Source: Ferrimonas sediminicola (GTDB taxonomy: Bacteria; Pseudomonadota; Gammaproteobacteria; Enterobacterales; Shewanellaceae). Taken from it: a DNA stretch of 64,000 nucleotides. The notes under the pieces were generated by a model. The model ran no database searches and was not told where the DNA came from. It saw only the letters and a program-made list of their open reading frames with translations. The DNA is taken from contig NZ_SWCI01000014.1 of NCBI RefSeq assembly GCF_005116715.1, forward strand, positions 1 to 64,000, read 5' to 3'. Position numbers and translations under genes: made by a program. Below, piece by piece: positions 27,565-37,112 of the stretch (position 1 is its first letter; each line of letters begins with the position of its first letter).

Positions 27565-30500
27565 CTAGGCCTCCAGCCGGGTGGGCAGCACCAGCAGCGG
27601 CTGGTAGAGATCCTCGGCCAGCGCCATGAAGCGCTGGGGATCCAGTTGGGAGAATTCGGGGTACTGGCGCGCCAGGTAGGGGCTGTAGCCCAGGTCGCCG
27701 CCGCCGAAGAAGCCGGGCTCGTAGGCAGCGCGGGCCCGCTCCAGCCGTTCCGGCTCGTCGCCGTCGCTGGCCAGGAACGCCAGTCCGGCCCTGGGGGCCA
27801 CCGGCAGCGGCGCGGTCATCGCCTCCAGGTAGCGGGCCATCAGCCGCTGCAGCTGGTGGTGGGCGGCCTCCTGGGCCATGGGCGCCAGGCTCCAGATGCT
27901 GTCGGCGCCAATCAGCACCGAGGTCAGGGTGTGGCCGCAGGCGCTGCCGGCCAGGTGGCCCAGGTAGAGCCGGGCCAGGTGCAGCGGGTTCTTCAGCCCC
28001 GTGTCGCTGGCCAGCGCCGCCGGGCGCACCTCCACCTGGTGCCAGTGGCCGTCGCCGCGTCGATAGAGCCGGCTCAGCCAGTCCTCCAGGGCGAGCCCGG
28101 GAATCGCCGCCCGCAGCTCCAGCGAGGTCTCCACCAGCTCAAGATCGGCGGTGTAGCGGTTGAACGCCTCGAAGGCGTCCACCGCCGGCCTGGTGAGATC
28201 GTCGCCAGCCAGGGCGGCAAACCCCTTCATCGGCAGCTGGCCACGGCCGGTGAGCCGGGCCAGGGTATGATCGACGGCGCTCCGGGCCTGGTCTGGGGTC
28301 CCCTGGTAGAGCTCACCCAGCAGCTCGGCCCGCAGCAGGTAGCGCTGCAGGTGATCCAGGGCGAAGGGCTCCAGATCCTCGCTGGCGGCCACCTCCTGGT
28401 TGAACCACACCCCCAGACGCTGGTTCATGAAACAACCCACCGGATCCCTGAGCAGCCCCACCAGGGCGCGCAGTTCGATGGGGTCCTCCCCCTGCCAGGA
28501 TTCCATGGCCGGCTCTTGGCCTGCGTCCGGCGGCGTGTGCACCTGGCACCACTCCTGGCCGTAGGAGAACAGTTCCCCTGACCGGGCATCAAAATAGCGA
28601 CTGGAGAAGGGCTGCAGCGGGTGGACCCAGGTCAGTCCCGCGACCAGGGTGTCGCCGCCGGCGAAGGCGCTGGCCACGTAATCGCGCAGCTGGCCCACCA
28701 GCACCGAGGGGGTACGCTCGGTGTTGTCGCGCACGTTGCGCCCCACATAACTGATGTAGAGCTCATTGCGGGCCGCCAGCAGCGCCTCCAGAAACAGGTA
28801 GCGGTCATCCTCGCGGCGGGAGCGGTCCCCCGGCCGGTACTGGCCGCGCAGGGCCATCAGGTCGAAGTCCAGCGGCGGCCGGCTCCTGGGGTAGTCGCCG
28901 TCGTTCATCCCCAGCAGGCACACCTGCTTGAAGGGGATGGCGCGCATCGGCATCAGGGTGCAGAAGTTTACCTTGCCCGCCAGGAAGCGCTGGGACACCC
29001 CCTCCTCGCCGAAGGGGGCCAGGGCCACCTCGCGCACCACGGTGATGGGCAGCGCCTCGGACAGCTCCGCCTCGTCGCACGCCTCCAGCCAGCTGGCCAT
29101 GGTGTCCTGCAGCCGGGTCAGCAGCAGGGTCTCCTGCTCATCCTGGGGCTCGAACAGGGCCTCGGTCATCTGCCGCAGCAGCTGGTGCCACTGGGCCGGG
29201 GTGTGGCTCTGGCCCAGTTGCTGCCACAGCTGCCCCAGCTCGTCGATCAGCAGGCTCAGCTTGCCCACCAGGGCCGCGTCCAGGCCGCCCACCTCGTCCA
29301 GGGGCTCGATGCCGCGCCAGGCGTCGCCGTCGCCGACGGCGTAACCCAGCAGCATCCGTTTCAGGCCGAAGCGCCAGGTGTTCTGCTCCAGCTGCTGCGG
29401 CAGCTCCAGGGCGTGCCGCTGGTTACCGTCCAGGCCCCAGCGGATCCCCGCCTGCTCCACCCAGCGTCCCAGCAGCGCCAGCTCCGCCTCGTCGATGCCA
29501 AACCTGGCCCGCAGCGCCGGCACCGACAGCAGCTCCATCAGCTCGGAGACGGCGAAGCGGGAGCGCGGCAGGTGCAGCAGCTTCTCCAGGGCCAGCACCA
29601 CCACCTGGTGGCCGCGTTCGGGACGATCGGCAATGGTGTAGGGGATGTATCTGTTGTCGTCCCGCTCCAGGTGGCCGAACACCGCCTCGATGTGGGGGGC
29701 GTAGAGATCCACGTCGGGCATCATCACGATCACCTCCGACGGGCTCAGCTGCGGATCCTGCTGGAACCGCTGCAGCAGCTGATCGTGGAGGATCTCCACC
29801 TCCCGCTGGCGGCTGTGGGCCAGGTGGAACACCAGGCTGCTGTCCCCCTCGGCCACCGGCCAGGGCTCGTCGGGCAAGGGATCGAGATCGAAGATCCCCT
29901 GCTGCATCCGCCGCAGCAGCGAACCCTGCCCCTGCTCCAGGGGGGAACGCCACAGATCGATGCTGTGGAAGTGGGTCCGATACTGGTCCGGGTCGTCGAT
30001 GCCGTAGAGCAGACCGATGTAGTCCCGCCCCTGCTTGCCCCAGGCGGCCAGCAGCGGGTTGGCGTGCTGGTGCATCTGCTCCAGGGAGAGCAGCTCCGGA
30101 GTGCCGGGCTTGCGGTTGTGCCTGGCCCGCGCCAGCTCCCGGCGCAGCAGCTCCCGGTCCTCGACGATGTCCGCCCAGAAGTGCTGGCAGGGGTTCTGCA
30201 CGCACAGCAGGATCTGGCAGTGCTTGGCCAGGGCCTTGAGGGCCTCCACCGCCTGCTGCGGCAGGGTGCTGATGCCAAACACCAGCAGCCGCCGCGGCAG
30301 CCCCGGCGGCCGCTGCTCTGCCCGCTCCAGCGCCTGGATAAAGTGATGGTGCAGGGCGGCGCGGCTGCTGCCCCGCCAGCACGGCGCCACATCGGCGATC
30401 AGGGCCCGCCACAGCCTCGGCTGCCAGCGCAGCTCGTCAGCCAGGGGCACCGCCCTGCCCTCGCCATCGCAGATCTCATCCCGGCCTGCCGCCCAGCCAT

Positions 30501-30969
30501 CGAGCCAGTCGGCCCGGTACACCTGGTACTGGTCAAACAGGTCTGCCAGTTGCTCCGCCAGCTGGTCGCGCTTGCGCAGATCGTCATCCTCCTCGAGGAA
30601 GCGGCGCAGGGGGGCGAACTCCTCCTGGGACAGCAACTGCGGCAGCAGCTTCAGCAACCGCCAGCGCAGCCGGGGCTTGTCGAAGGGGGAGTCCTTGGGC
30701 ACCGCCGTTTCGCCCAGCACGGTCCGGTAGCTCTCCCACAGGAAGCGCGAGGGCAGCTGCATCTCCTGGGCGGCGGCGATCTTCAGCTGGGGATCGGCGG
30801 CGAAGGCCAGCTTCAACCATTGGGCCATGCCATTGCTCTGGACCAGGAACAGCTCGCGCTCCAGCGGACCCAGGGGGTGCAGACGCACCCACTGCACCAG
30901 CAGATCGCGCAGATCCTCCATCTGGTTGGCGTGGATGATGGAAAGACCGGGTTGTAGTTGAGCGGACAT
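27565..30969 (-). CDS. recC: RecBCD subunit gamma, RecC
   Basis: 1134 residues from ATG at 30969 (MSAQLQPGLSIIHANQMEDL); an open frame reaches 31005 but the upstream starts lack a site. E. coli RecC is 1122. RecC holds RecB and RecD together and recognises Chi with its inactivated helicase fold. Conserved stretches include LFLVQSNGMAQWLKL near 50 and the C-terminal nuclease-like domain. Gene order recC-recB-recD lacks the ptr gene found between recC and recB in E. coli. Confidence 0.93.
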   Translation of the reverse strand: MSAQLQPGLSIIHANQMEDLRDLLVQWVRLHPLGPLERELFLVQSNGMAQWLKLAFAADPQLKIAAAQEMQLPSRFLWESYRTVLGETAVPKDSPFDKPRLRWRLLKLLPQLLSQEEFAPLRRFLEEDDDLRKRDQLAEQLADLFDQYQVYRADWLDGWAAGRDEICDGEGRAVPLADELRWQPRLWRALIADVAPCWRGSSRAALHHHFIQALERAEQRPPGLPRRLLVFGISTLPQQAVEALKALAKHCQILLCVQNPCQHFWADIVEDRELLRRELARARHNRKPGTPELLSLEQMHQHANPLLAAWGKQGRDYIGLLYGIDDPDQYRTHFHSIDLWRSPLEQGQGSLLRRMQQGIFDLDPLPDEPWPVAEGDSSLVFHLAHSRQREVEILHDQLLQRFQQDPQLSPSEVIVMMPDVDLYAPHIEAVFGHLERDDNRYIPYTIADRPERGHQVVVLALEKLLHLPRSRFAVSELMELLSVPALRARFGIDEAELALLGRWVEQAGIRWGLDGNQRHALELPQQLEQNTWRFGLKRMLLGYAVGDGDAWRGIEPLDEVGGLDAALVGKLSLLIDELGQLWQQLGQSHTPAQWHQLLRQMTEALFEPQDEQETLLLTRLQDTMASWLEACDEAELSEALPITVVREVALAPFGEEGVSQRFLAGKVNFCTLMPMRAIPFKQVCLLGMNDGDYPRSRPPLDFDLMALRGQYRPGDRSRREDDRYLFLEALLAARNELYISYVGRNVRDNTERTPSVLVGQLRDYVASAFAGGDTLVAGLTWVHPLQPFSSRYFDARSGELFSYGQEWCQVHTPPDAGQEPAMESWQGEDPIELRALVGLLRDPVGCFMNQRLGVWFNQEVAASEDLEPFALDHLQRYLLRAELLGELYQGTPDQARSAVDHTLARLTGRGQLPMKGFAALAGDDLTRPAVDAFEAFNRYTADLELVETSLELRAAIPGLALEDWLSRLYRRGDGHWHQVEVRPAALASDTGLKNPLHLARLYLGHLAGSACGHTLTSVLIGADSIWSLAPMAQEAAHHQLQRLMARYLEAMTAPLPVAPRAGLAFLASDGDEPERLERARAAYEPGFFGGGDLGYSPYLARQYPEFSQLDPQRFMALAEDLYQPLLVLPTRLEA

Positions 30970-31148
30970 CGGAGCATCCATTGCTAGGCTAAGTCTGCCA
31001 ATCATAACGAGTTTTCGACCATTGCTCTATGGCGCCAACCCCGAGGCGACGCGACGGCTGATAAATCCGCCGGCACAGCCGAATTTGTCGCCCCCAGGCC
31101 TTTTGGTTTATGGTGATCCGGTTCACACATTTCCGGAACTGTTGCAAC

Positions 31149-31877
31149 ATGTCACTGCTGAAACCCGCACGAAAGATTCACAAAATCCTGAGCTATATCG
31201 TCTTCATCCAGGTCACCCTGTGGATTGCCGGCGGCGCCTACTTCGCCCTGGTGCCCTTCCAGTCCCTGGTAAAGAGCCGGGCCTATTACCAGCCTTCCAT
31301 CGCCGAAGCCTCGCCGTCTCATCTGGCCCAGGCGCTGATGTCGCTGGAGACCCAATCCCTGTCCGGGCTCTCCCTGGTCGCGTCGGCACAGGGACCGCTG
31401 CTCGAGGCCGGCAGCCAAACCCTGTCTGTCGAGCTCGGAAGGGACGCCAGCGTCGTGTCCGCCGACGGCGTCGCCCGCTTCGCCCGGGCCCTGTATACCG
31501 GCCCCGGCACCCTGAGCCAGCCCAAGTTTGTCTCCCGGGTCGAAGCCCGAATCGGCGGCCTTGTGGACGAGGTGTCCGGCCGGGGCAACCTGTGGCTGGT
31601 GGCCGCCGACGACGCCCCGGGCACCCGGCTCTACTTCGATGAGATGGGGCGCCTGGTCACCGTTCGCAACGACGCCTGGGTCTGGTTCGATGCCCTGTGG
31701 CGGCTGCACATCATGGACTACGGCGAGGGGGAGGAGTTCAACAACCCACTGCTGATGGCATTCTCCGTCGCCGCCCTGCTGTTCGCCCTCTCCGGCTCGG
31801 TTCTGGCCGTCAACGCCCTGGGTCAGAGCCTGAGCCGGCGACTGCGCCGGCGCCGGCGAATCAGAACAGCGGCATGA
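31149..31877 (+). CDS. PepSY-associated membrane protein
   Basis: 242 residues from ATG at 31149. N-terminal membrane helix about 13-35, periplasmic region about 40-200 with a PepSY-like C-terminal part (TRLYFDEMGRLVTVRND, then ALWRLHIMDYGEG), and a second membrane helix about 205-230 followed by an Arg-rich tail. The arrangement LHxMDYxxG is typical of PepSY_TM proteins, often linked to flavin or iron reduction at the membrane. GGA lies upstream; the ORF could begin at 31110 but the next Met fits better. It overlaps the GST gene by 4 bases. Confidence 0.7.
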   Translation: MSLLKPARKIHKILSYIVFIQVTLWIAGGAYFALVPFQSLVKSRAYYQPSIAEASPSHLAQALMSLETQSLSGLSLVASAQGPLLEAGSQTLSVELGRDASVVSADGVARFARALYTGPGTLSQPKFVSRVEARIGGLVDEVSGRGNLWLVAADDAPGTRLYFDEMGRLVTVRNDAWVWFDALWRLHIMDYGEGEEFNNPLLMAFSVAALLFALSGSVLAVNALGQSLSRRLRRRRRIRTAA

Positions 31878-32518
31878 GCCACGCCATCCTCTACAGCTTC
31901 CGCCGCTGCCCCTACGCCATGCGGGCCAGGATCGCCCTGGACTACCTGGGCCGGCCGCTGCAACTTCGGGAGGTGGTGCTGAGGGACAAGCCGGCGCCGC
32001 TGCTGGCGCTCTCCCCAAAGGGCACGGTGCCAGTGCTGCAGCTGCCTGACGGGCGGGTACTGGAGGAGAGCCTGGATATCATGCTCTGGACCCTGGGCGA
32101 GTCGGATCCTCAGTACTGGTGGCCGCGGCGAGCCGCCGCGCAGAGGCTAACCCTGGATCTAATTCAGCGTAACGACGGCGCCTTCAAGCACTGGCTGGAC
32201 AGGTACAAATACGCCGATCGTCACCCCCGTTCGCAACAGTGGTACCGTGCCAAGGCCGAGCCCTGGCTCGACCGTCTCGAGTCGATGCTTATCCACAGCG
32301 GCTGGCTGCTGGGCGCGACCTTCTCCCTGGCCGATGCCGCCCTGCTGCCCTTCGTGCGTCAGTTCGCCATGGTGGACCGCCCCTGGTTCGACGGTCACTA
32401 CCCGGCCCTGGCCCAGTGGCTGAACCGGTGGATGGTGAGCGAGCCCTATGGCCGCATCATGACCAGGTTTGCCCCCTGGCAGCCGGGCGGGGCGGTCACC
32501 CTGTGGCCAAATGGCTGA
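31874..32518 (+). CDS. Glutathione S-transferase family protein
   Basis: 214 residues. The thioredoxin-like N-terminal domain has YSFRRCPYAMRARIAL (about 7-22) with the CPYA catalytic-type motif, and the cis-Pro region GTVPVLQLPDG (about 49-59); an all-helical C-terminal domain follows. Members include glutaredoxin-like reductases and dehalogenase-type GSTs. The start codon overlaps the PepSY gene by 4 bases (ATGA), so the two are coupled. Confidence 0.85.
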   Translation: MSHAILYSFRRCPYAMRARIALDYLGRPLQLREVVLRDKPAPLLALSPKGTVPVLQLPDGRVLEESLDIMLWTLGESDPQYWWPRRAAAQRLTLDLIQRNDGAFKHWLDRYKYADRHPRSQQWYRAKAEPWLDRLESMLIHSGWLLGATFSLADAALLPFVRQFAMVDRPWFDGHYPALAQWLNRWMVSEPYGRIMTRFAPWQPGGAVTLWPNG

Positions 32519-32616
32519 ACCGCACTTACCAAGTCACTCAAATCCGCGTAAAATAACCTCCCTTTGTCACTTTATCACCGGCCCCAGGGCCACAACCCAT
32601 TAGGAATCATAGAGCC

Positions 32617-33465
32617 ATGCGTCGACTGATTGCCCTGCTGACCCTGGCGGTAGCCCCCTGGGTGTCCGCCCAAACCTTCACCTTTACCGCCATCCCCGAC
32701 CAGGACGAGTCCAAGCTGCGCAGCCGCTTCGACCAGGTGGCCGACTACCTCTCTGGCGAGCTGGGCGTCGAGGTCAAGTACATCCCGGTGAAATCCTACG
32801 CCGCTTCCATCACCGCCTTTCGCAACAACCAGGTTCAGCTGGCCTGGTTCGGCGGCCTCTCCGGTGTGCAGGCCCGCACCCGGGTACCCGGCAGCGAGGC
32901 GATCGCCCAGGGCTACGAGGATCAGTTCTTCAAGTCCTACTTCATCGCCCACACCAGCACCGGCCTGGAGGCTGCCGCCTCCCTGCAGGAGGCCCTCAAG
33001 GGGATGACCTTCACCTTCGGCTCCAAGGGCTCCACCTCCGGCCGGCTGATGCCCGAGTTCTACCTGAGAGAGGCGTTCAACCAGGCCCCCGACGAAACCT
33101 TCCGCAAGGTGGGCTTCAGCGGTGATCACAGCCGCACCATCGCCCTGGTTCAGGCGGGAAGCTACCAGGTGGGCGCGGTCAACTACAAGGTGTGGGAGTC
33201 TGAGCTGGCCGCCGGCAAGGTCGACACCAGCAAGGTCAAGGTAATCTGGGAAACCCCCACCTACCCCGACTACCAGTGGACCATCCGCGGTGACGTTGAC
33301 GCCCACTACGGCGAGGGCTTCAAGGCCAAGGTGACCAAGGCGCTGCTGGCGATGAAGGATGAGACGCTGCTCGGCGCCTTCCCCCGCTCCAGCTTCGTAC
33401 CGGCCACCAACGCCGATTACGCGCCCATCGAGAAAACCGCCCAGTCCATCGGACTGATGGACTGA
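32617..33465 (+). CDS. PhnD-type substrate-binding protein (phosphonate/selenate-type ABC importer)
   Basis: 282 residues with a signal peptide (cleavage about after VSA, residue 18) and a periplasmic-binding fold typical of the PhnD/SsuA group: TAIPDQDESKLRSRF near 25, NNQVQLAWFGGLSGVQAR near 72-90, GSKGSTSGRLMPEFYLR near 135, and a hinge GDHSRTIALVQAGSYQVGAVNYKVW. I associate this subfamily with proteins annotated as putative selenate ABC transporters in gammaproteobacteria, but ligand identity is not proven by sequence. It is followed by the ATPase and a double-domain permease. No selD or selU homologue was found near it. Confidence 0.7.
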   Translation: MRRLIALLTLAVAPWVSAQTFTFTAIPDQDESKLRSRFDQVADYLSGELGVEVKYIPVKSYAASITAFRNNQVQLAWFGGLSGVQARTRVPGSEAIAQGYEDQFFKSYFIAHTSTGLEAAASLQEALKGMTFTFGSKGSTSGRLMPEFYLREAFNQAPDETFRKVGFSGDHSRTIALVQAGSYQVGAVNYKVWESELAAGKVDTSKVKVIWETPTYPDYQWTIRGDVDAHYGEGFKAKVTKALLAMKDETLLGAFPRSSFVPATNADYAPIEKTAQSIGLMD

Positions 33466-33472
33466 CAGCGGG

Positions 33473-34159
33473 ATGAGTGCTGAGCTGGCCCTGAATGGGG
33501 CCTCCCTGAAGGTCCGTAACCAGTGGATTGTCAAACCCCTGTCCCTCACCATCGACGCCGGCCAGACGGTGGCCCTGGTGGGGGAGAGCGGCGCCGGTAA
33601 ATCCTCGCTGCTGGAGCTGCTGCGCCAGGCGCACGCCGACAGGGTGGCCTGGTGCCCGCAGCAACCGGCCCTGGTGCCCATGCTCAGCCTCTACCTCAAC
33701 GTCTACATGGGCCGGCTGCATGAGTTTGGCCTGTGGCAGAACCTCAGCAACCTGCTGCGTGCCGATCCTGACCAGTGGCGTTCGGTGCAGGCCCTGGCCG
33801 ATGAGCTGGGCCTGCTCAACGGCAGCGGCGCCAAGCGCATGAGCCAATCGGCGGAGCGCTTCTCCGGCGGCGAGCAGCAGAGGATCAACATCGCCCGGGC
33901 CCTGTTTCAGCAGCGCCCCATCTTCCTCGGCGATGAGCCGGTGTCGGCGGTGGACGAGGTGCAGGCGCGGCGCATCATCGAACGGGTCAAGGCCCACCAC
34001 CAGACCACTGTGCTGGCGCTGCACGATGTCGATCTGGCGCTGGCGTGCGCCGACCGCATCATCGGCATGAGCCAGGGTGAGGTGGTGCTGGATCGGCCGG
34101 CCAGGGCGTTGGACGCCGAGACCCTGCTGGCACTCTATCCCAGTCAGCGGCATGGCTAA
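33473..34159 (+). CDS. ABC importer ATPase (partner of the PhnD-type binding protein)
   Basis: 228 residues. Walker A GESGAGKSS near residue 38-46, signature FSGGEQQR near 130, Walker B IFLGDEPVSAVDE near 160 and an H-loop ALHD. It fits PhnC-like import ATPases. It starts 7 bases after the binding protein gene ends and overlaps the permease gene by 8 bases. Confidence 0.85.
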   Translation: MSAELALNGASLKVRNQWIVKPLSLTIDAGQTVALVGESGAGKSSLLELLRQAHADRVAWCPQQPALVPMLSLYLNVYMGRLHEFGLWQNLSNLLRADPDQWRSVQALADELGLLNGSGAKRMSQSAERFSGGEQQRINIARALFQQRPIFLGDEPVSAVDEVQARRIIERVKAHHQTTVLALHDVDLALACADRIIGMSQGEVVLDRPARALDAETLLALYPSQRHG

Positions 34160-35669
34160 CGCCGCCACCGGCGCCCCGAACAACCGGGCCGCCGAGTTCC
34201 GCCGCATCACCCTGCTGCTGGCCCTGGCGGCCCTCGTCTGCCTGCCCTGGGCGGACCTGGAGATCACCCAGCTTTCCCCCGGCGCCGAGCTCGGGCGACT
34301 GCTGGCCGGAGCGCTGAGTCCGGACTTCTTCGCCACCGAATACCTGATGGAGGCCATCGCCACCACCCTGGCCTTCGCCCTGCAGGGGATCGCCCTGGCG
34401 GCGGTAACCGGCCTGCTGCTCTCCCTGCTCTACCGCTACCGCCCCATCCGGGTAATGGCGGCCCTGCTGCGATCGGTGCATGAACTGTTCTGGGCACTGC
34501 TGTTCCTGCAGCTGTTTGGGCTCTCCTCCCTCACCGGGGTGTTGGCCCTGTGGATCCCCTACACCGGCATCTTTACCAAGGTCTACGGCGAGATCCTCGA
34601 GGAGGTGGACCCGGCCGCCGAGCTCGCCCTCCCCCACGACCACAGCCTGGGCAACGCCGTCAGCCGGCTGCTCTACGCCCGGCTGCCCCTGGCCTGGCCC
34701 CATATCCGCCACTACACCAAGTACCGGCTGGAGTGTGGCCTGCGCTCCTCGGTGGTGCTCGGCTTCGTCGGGCTGCCCACCCTGGGTTATCACCTGGAGA
34801 CCGCGTTTCGCCAGGGACTCTACGGCGAGGCGGCGGCCCTGCTCTATCTGTTCTACCTGATCATCGCCACCATGAAGTGGTGGTGCCGGGCAGCGCTGCT
34901 GCCCCTCTACCTGGCCGTGGCCCTGTGGTATCTGCCGCCGCTGGCCCAGATCAACGGCGAGCTGATCCTGCAGTTCCTCACCCAGGACATCGTCCCCGCC
35001 CCCTTGAAAAGCGGCGGTGAGTTGTGGCCCTGGTTCCTGCGGCTGTGGCAGGGGCAGATCCTGCCGGGGCTGACCGACACCCTGCTCCTGAGCCAGATGG
35101 CGCTGCTGCTCACCGCCCTGTTGACCCTGGCCTGGTTTCCCCTGCGCAGCCACTGGTTCTTCTCCCGTCCCAGCCGGGCCCTGGGCCAGCTGTTCCTGAT
35201 CATCACCCGCTCCACGCCGGAGTTTGTACTGGCGTTTGTCGGGCTGCTGGTGTTCGGTCCCAGCCTACTGCCGGCCCTGCTGGCGCTGGGAATCCACAAC
35301 GGCGCCATCATCGGCCACCTGGTGGGCGGCTTTGCCCAGGGGCTGAGACTCAGGCCGGACGACACCCCGGCAGGGTACAGCCGTGCCGGTCTCTATTTCT
35401 ACCAGGTGCTGCCCCGGGTCTACCCCCAGCTGATCACCTGGCTGCTCTACCGCTGGGAGATCATCCAGCGCGAAACCGCCATCCTCGGGGTACTGGGGAT
35501 CACCACCCTGGGCTTCTACATCGACTCCGCCTTCGAGGAGTTTCGCTTCGACCGGGCCATGGTGCTGATCGGGGCCGCCGCCCTGCTCAACGTCGCCGTT
35601 GACGCCGTGGCACGAGCCCTGCGTGCCCGACTGCAGCAGGGCGACCGGTTGGCTCGCCGCGACGCCTGA
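34152..35669 (+). CDS. ABC importer permease, two PhnE-like halves fused
   Basis: 505 residues from ATG at 34152 (MANAATGAPN). About 12 membrane helices, with two PhnE-type binding-protein-dependent permease halves: EAA-type loops ARLPLAWPHIRHYTKYRLEC in the first half (about 177-196) and the LPRVYPQLITWLLYRWE stretch in the second half (about 421-437). A single polypeptide carrying both permease halves is unusual for the PhnE group, which normally forms homodimers. It completes the three-gene importer; nothing co-directional follows for 300 bases. Confidence 0.8.
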   Translation: MANAATGAPNNRAAEFRRITLLLALAALVCLPWADLEITQLSPGAELGRLLAGALSPDFFATEYLMEAIATTLAFALQGIALAAVTGLLLSLLYRYRPIRVMAALLRSVHELFWALLFLQLFGLSSLTGVLALWIPYTGIFTKVYGEILEEVDPAAELALPHDHSLGNAVSRLLYARLPLAWPHIRHYTKYRLECGLRSSVVLGFVGLPTLGYHLETAFRQGLYGEAAALLYLFYLIIATMKWWCRAALLPLYLAVALWYLPPLAQINGELILQFLTQDIVPAPLKSGGELWPWFLRLWQGQILPGLTDTLLLSQMALLLTALLTLAWFPLRSHWFFSRPSRALGQLFLIITRSTPEFVLAFVGLLVFGPSLLPALLALGIHNGAIIGHLVGGFAQGLRLRPDDTPAGYSRAGLYFYQVLPRVYPQLITWLLYRWEIIQRETAILGVLGITTLGFYIDSAFEEFRFDRAMVLIGAAALLNVAVDAVARALRARLQQGDRLARRDA

Positions 35670-35969
35670 CCACGCCCTCGACGACGACGGGCAATCTCCC
35701 CTCTCCTCTGCCGTCTCCCCCGTTGCCGACTGTCCTCCATTCGCCCGTTCCCGGGCCGGAGATGACCCTGCCGGCGCGCCATCCTCAGCCCCAGACCCCG
35801 CTGCGGGGCCCGTGGCCCCGGGCAGCCGGCGCCATCACCCTAAAGAGCTCCACCCCGCCTCCCCCGGCGGGCCGACGCCAGGCCGTTACCGGGTGATCGC
35901 CTGTAACCGCCTACACTGAACCAGCCGGATCCACGCCGGCTTGAGGGATCACCCAGGCAAGGAGGGCCG
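35670..35969. other. GC-rich intergenic stretch between the importer and the DUF2589 operon
   Basis: No gene. Contains short GC-rich inverted repeats (for instance CCCCGC and GCGGGG near 35800) without a T-run. The promoter of the next operon should lie in the last 100 bases, where I see no strong consensus. It ends with AAGGAGG directly before the first DUF2589 start. Confidence 0.4.
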
Positions 35970-36551
35970 ATGAGCGTATCCAAGATCAATGACCAGTTGC
36001 AGGGCCTGCCACTTTCTCACCTGATCGGCGGACCGCTGGCGGCACTGTGCGAAGGCCAGGCCCAGCTGGCCCACACCACCGAGGAGTTCATCCAGCAGGT
36101 GGGCTTCACCGAGGACCATCGGGTTCGGGTGGTGGAGTTTCATTTCGATCGCCCGCTGGAGCACACCAACGACGACGGCAGTGTCGAGGTCAGGCTGCAG
36201 CAGTACCGGGTGCAACTGCCCTTCCTGTCGGTGATCTCGGTCCCCAACCTGGCGGTCGAACATGCCGACATCAGGTTCACCATGGAGGTGAAATCCAGCC
36301 ACTACCGGCACCGCCAGGGCGGCGCCCCCGCCCTCAAGAGCGGACTGCCGAAGGAGAAGCAGGCGGTCCTGCGGGGCAGCGTCACCAGCCGCCACCCCAG
36401 CCACTCCGGCGCCACACTCGAGGTTAACGTCAATGCCCGCCAACAGGGCACTCCGGAGGGCCTCTCCCGCATCTTGGATCTACTGCACAAGTCCATCGTC
36501 CCGGTGGAGGTGGGGGAGCCCCGCCCCCTGCCCCAACCGTCCGAGGAGTAA
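35970..36551 (+). CDS. DUF2589-type protein A (first of four-gene operon)
   Basis: 193 residues, no signal peptide or membrane helix. N-terminal helical motif INDQLQGLPLSHLIGGPLAA (about 5-24), a beta-rich middle with VQLPFLSVISVPNLAVEHAD (about 80-100) and RFTMEVKSS, a variable linker, and a C-terminal GTPEGLSRILDLLHKSI (about 161-177). It aligns along its whole length with the third gene of this operon: the same LIGGPL, ISVPNL, MEVKSS and TPEGLSR motifs. Start has AAGGAGGG upstream. No enzyme motif is visible; a self-assembling or scaffold protein would fit its repeats across the operon, but that is inference. Confidence 0.75.
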   Translation: MSVSKINDQLQGLPLSHLIGGPLAALCEGQAQLAHTTEEFIQQVGFTEDHRVRVVEFHFDRPLEHTNDDGSVEVRLQQYRVQLPFLSVISVPNLAVEHADIRFTMEVKSSHYRHRQGGAPALKSGLPKEKQAVLRGSVTSRHPSHSGATLEVNVNARQQGTPEGLSRILDLLHKSIVPVEVGEPRPLPQPSEE

Positions 36552-36554
36552 GCC

Positions 36555-37091
36555 ATGAAACTGCATGATCTGGTGGAGGCGATCATGGATTCGGTCACCG
36601 AAGCCCAGCAGCGCGTCGAACGGCAGAACATCAGCAACCTGCTGCAGTATTTCGATCACGACCCGGAACGAAACAGCTTCAGCCCCAAATCGGTGGAGCT
36701 GGTGATCCCCCAGCACGCCACCGATGACCAGGGTGAGGTGATCATGGATGAGCAAGGCGCCCAGACCGAAGAGAACCGGGTCCAGGTGCCGCTGATCGCC
36801 CTGTTGCAACTCAACCCCATCAAGATTCGGGATATGGCGATCAAGTTCGATGTCGGCCTGGGGGAGGTGGAAACCCTAAAGAGCGCCGCAGGCAGCGGCG
36901 TGGAGCATAAGCTGGCGTCGATGATGGCGCAGGATCCCTGCCGCAAGGTGATGAACACCGATCTTGGCGGCCGTGCCGGTTTCGGCCTCAGTAGGAAGGG
37001 GCGAAATGCGGAGGTGACCATCACCTTCGAAAGTGGCGAGCTTCCAGAAGGCTACCTCAAGGTCAACAGCCATCTGATGAAGCTGTTCTAA
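36555..37091 (+). CDS. DUF2589-related protein B (divergent member)
   Basis: 178 residues, no signal peptide. It keeps the middle signature of the neighbours in altered form (VQVPLIALLQLNPIKIRDMAI, near 81-100, followed by a beta strand KFDVGL), but has a distinct N-terminus rich in charged helix (EAIMDSVTEAQQRVERQN) and a C-terminal beta segment ITFESGELPEGYLKVNSHLM. It starts 3 bases after the previous stop with GAGGAG upstream. I regard it as a remote paralogue of its neighbours. Function unknown. Confidence 0.65.
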   Translation: MKLHDLVEAIMDSVTEAQQRVERQNISNLLQYFDHDPERNSFSPKSVELVIPQHATDDQGEVIMDEQGAQTEENRVQVPLIALLQLNPIKIRDMAIKFDVGLGEVETLKSAAGSGVEHKLASMMAQDPCRKVMNTDLGGRAGFGLSRKGRNAEVTITFESGELPEGYLKVNSHLMKLF

Positions 37092-37112
37092 TTCAATGGA
37101 AGGAGTGTAATT

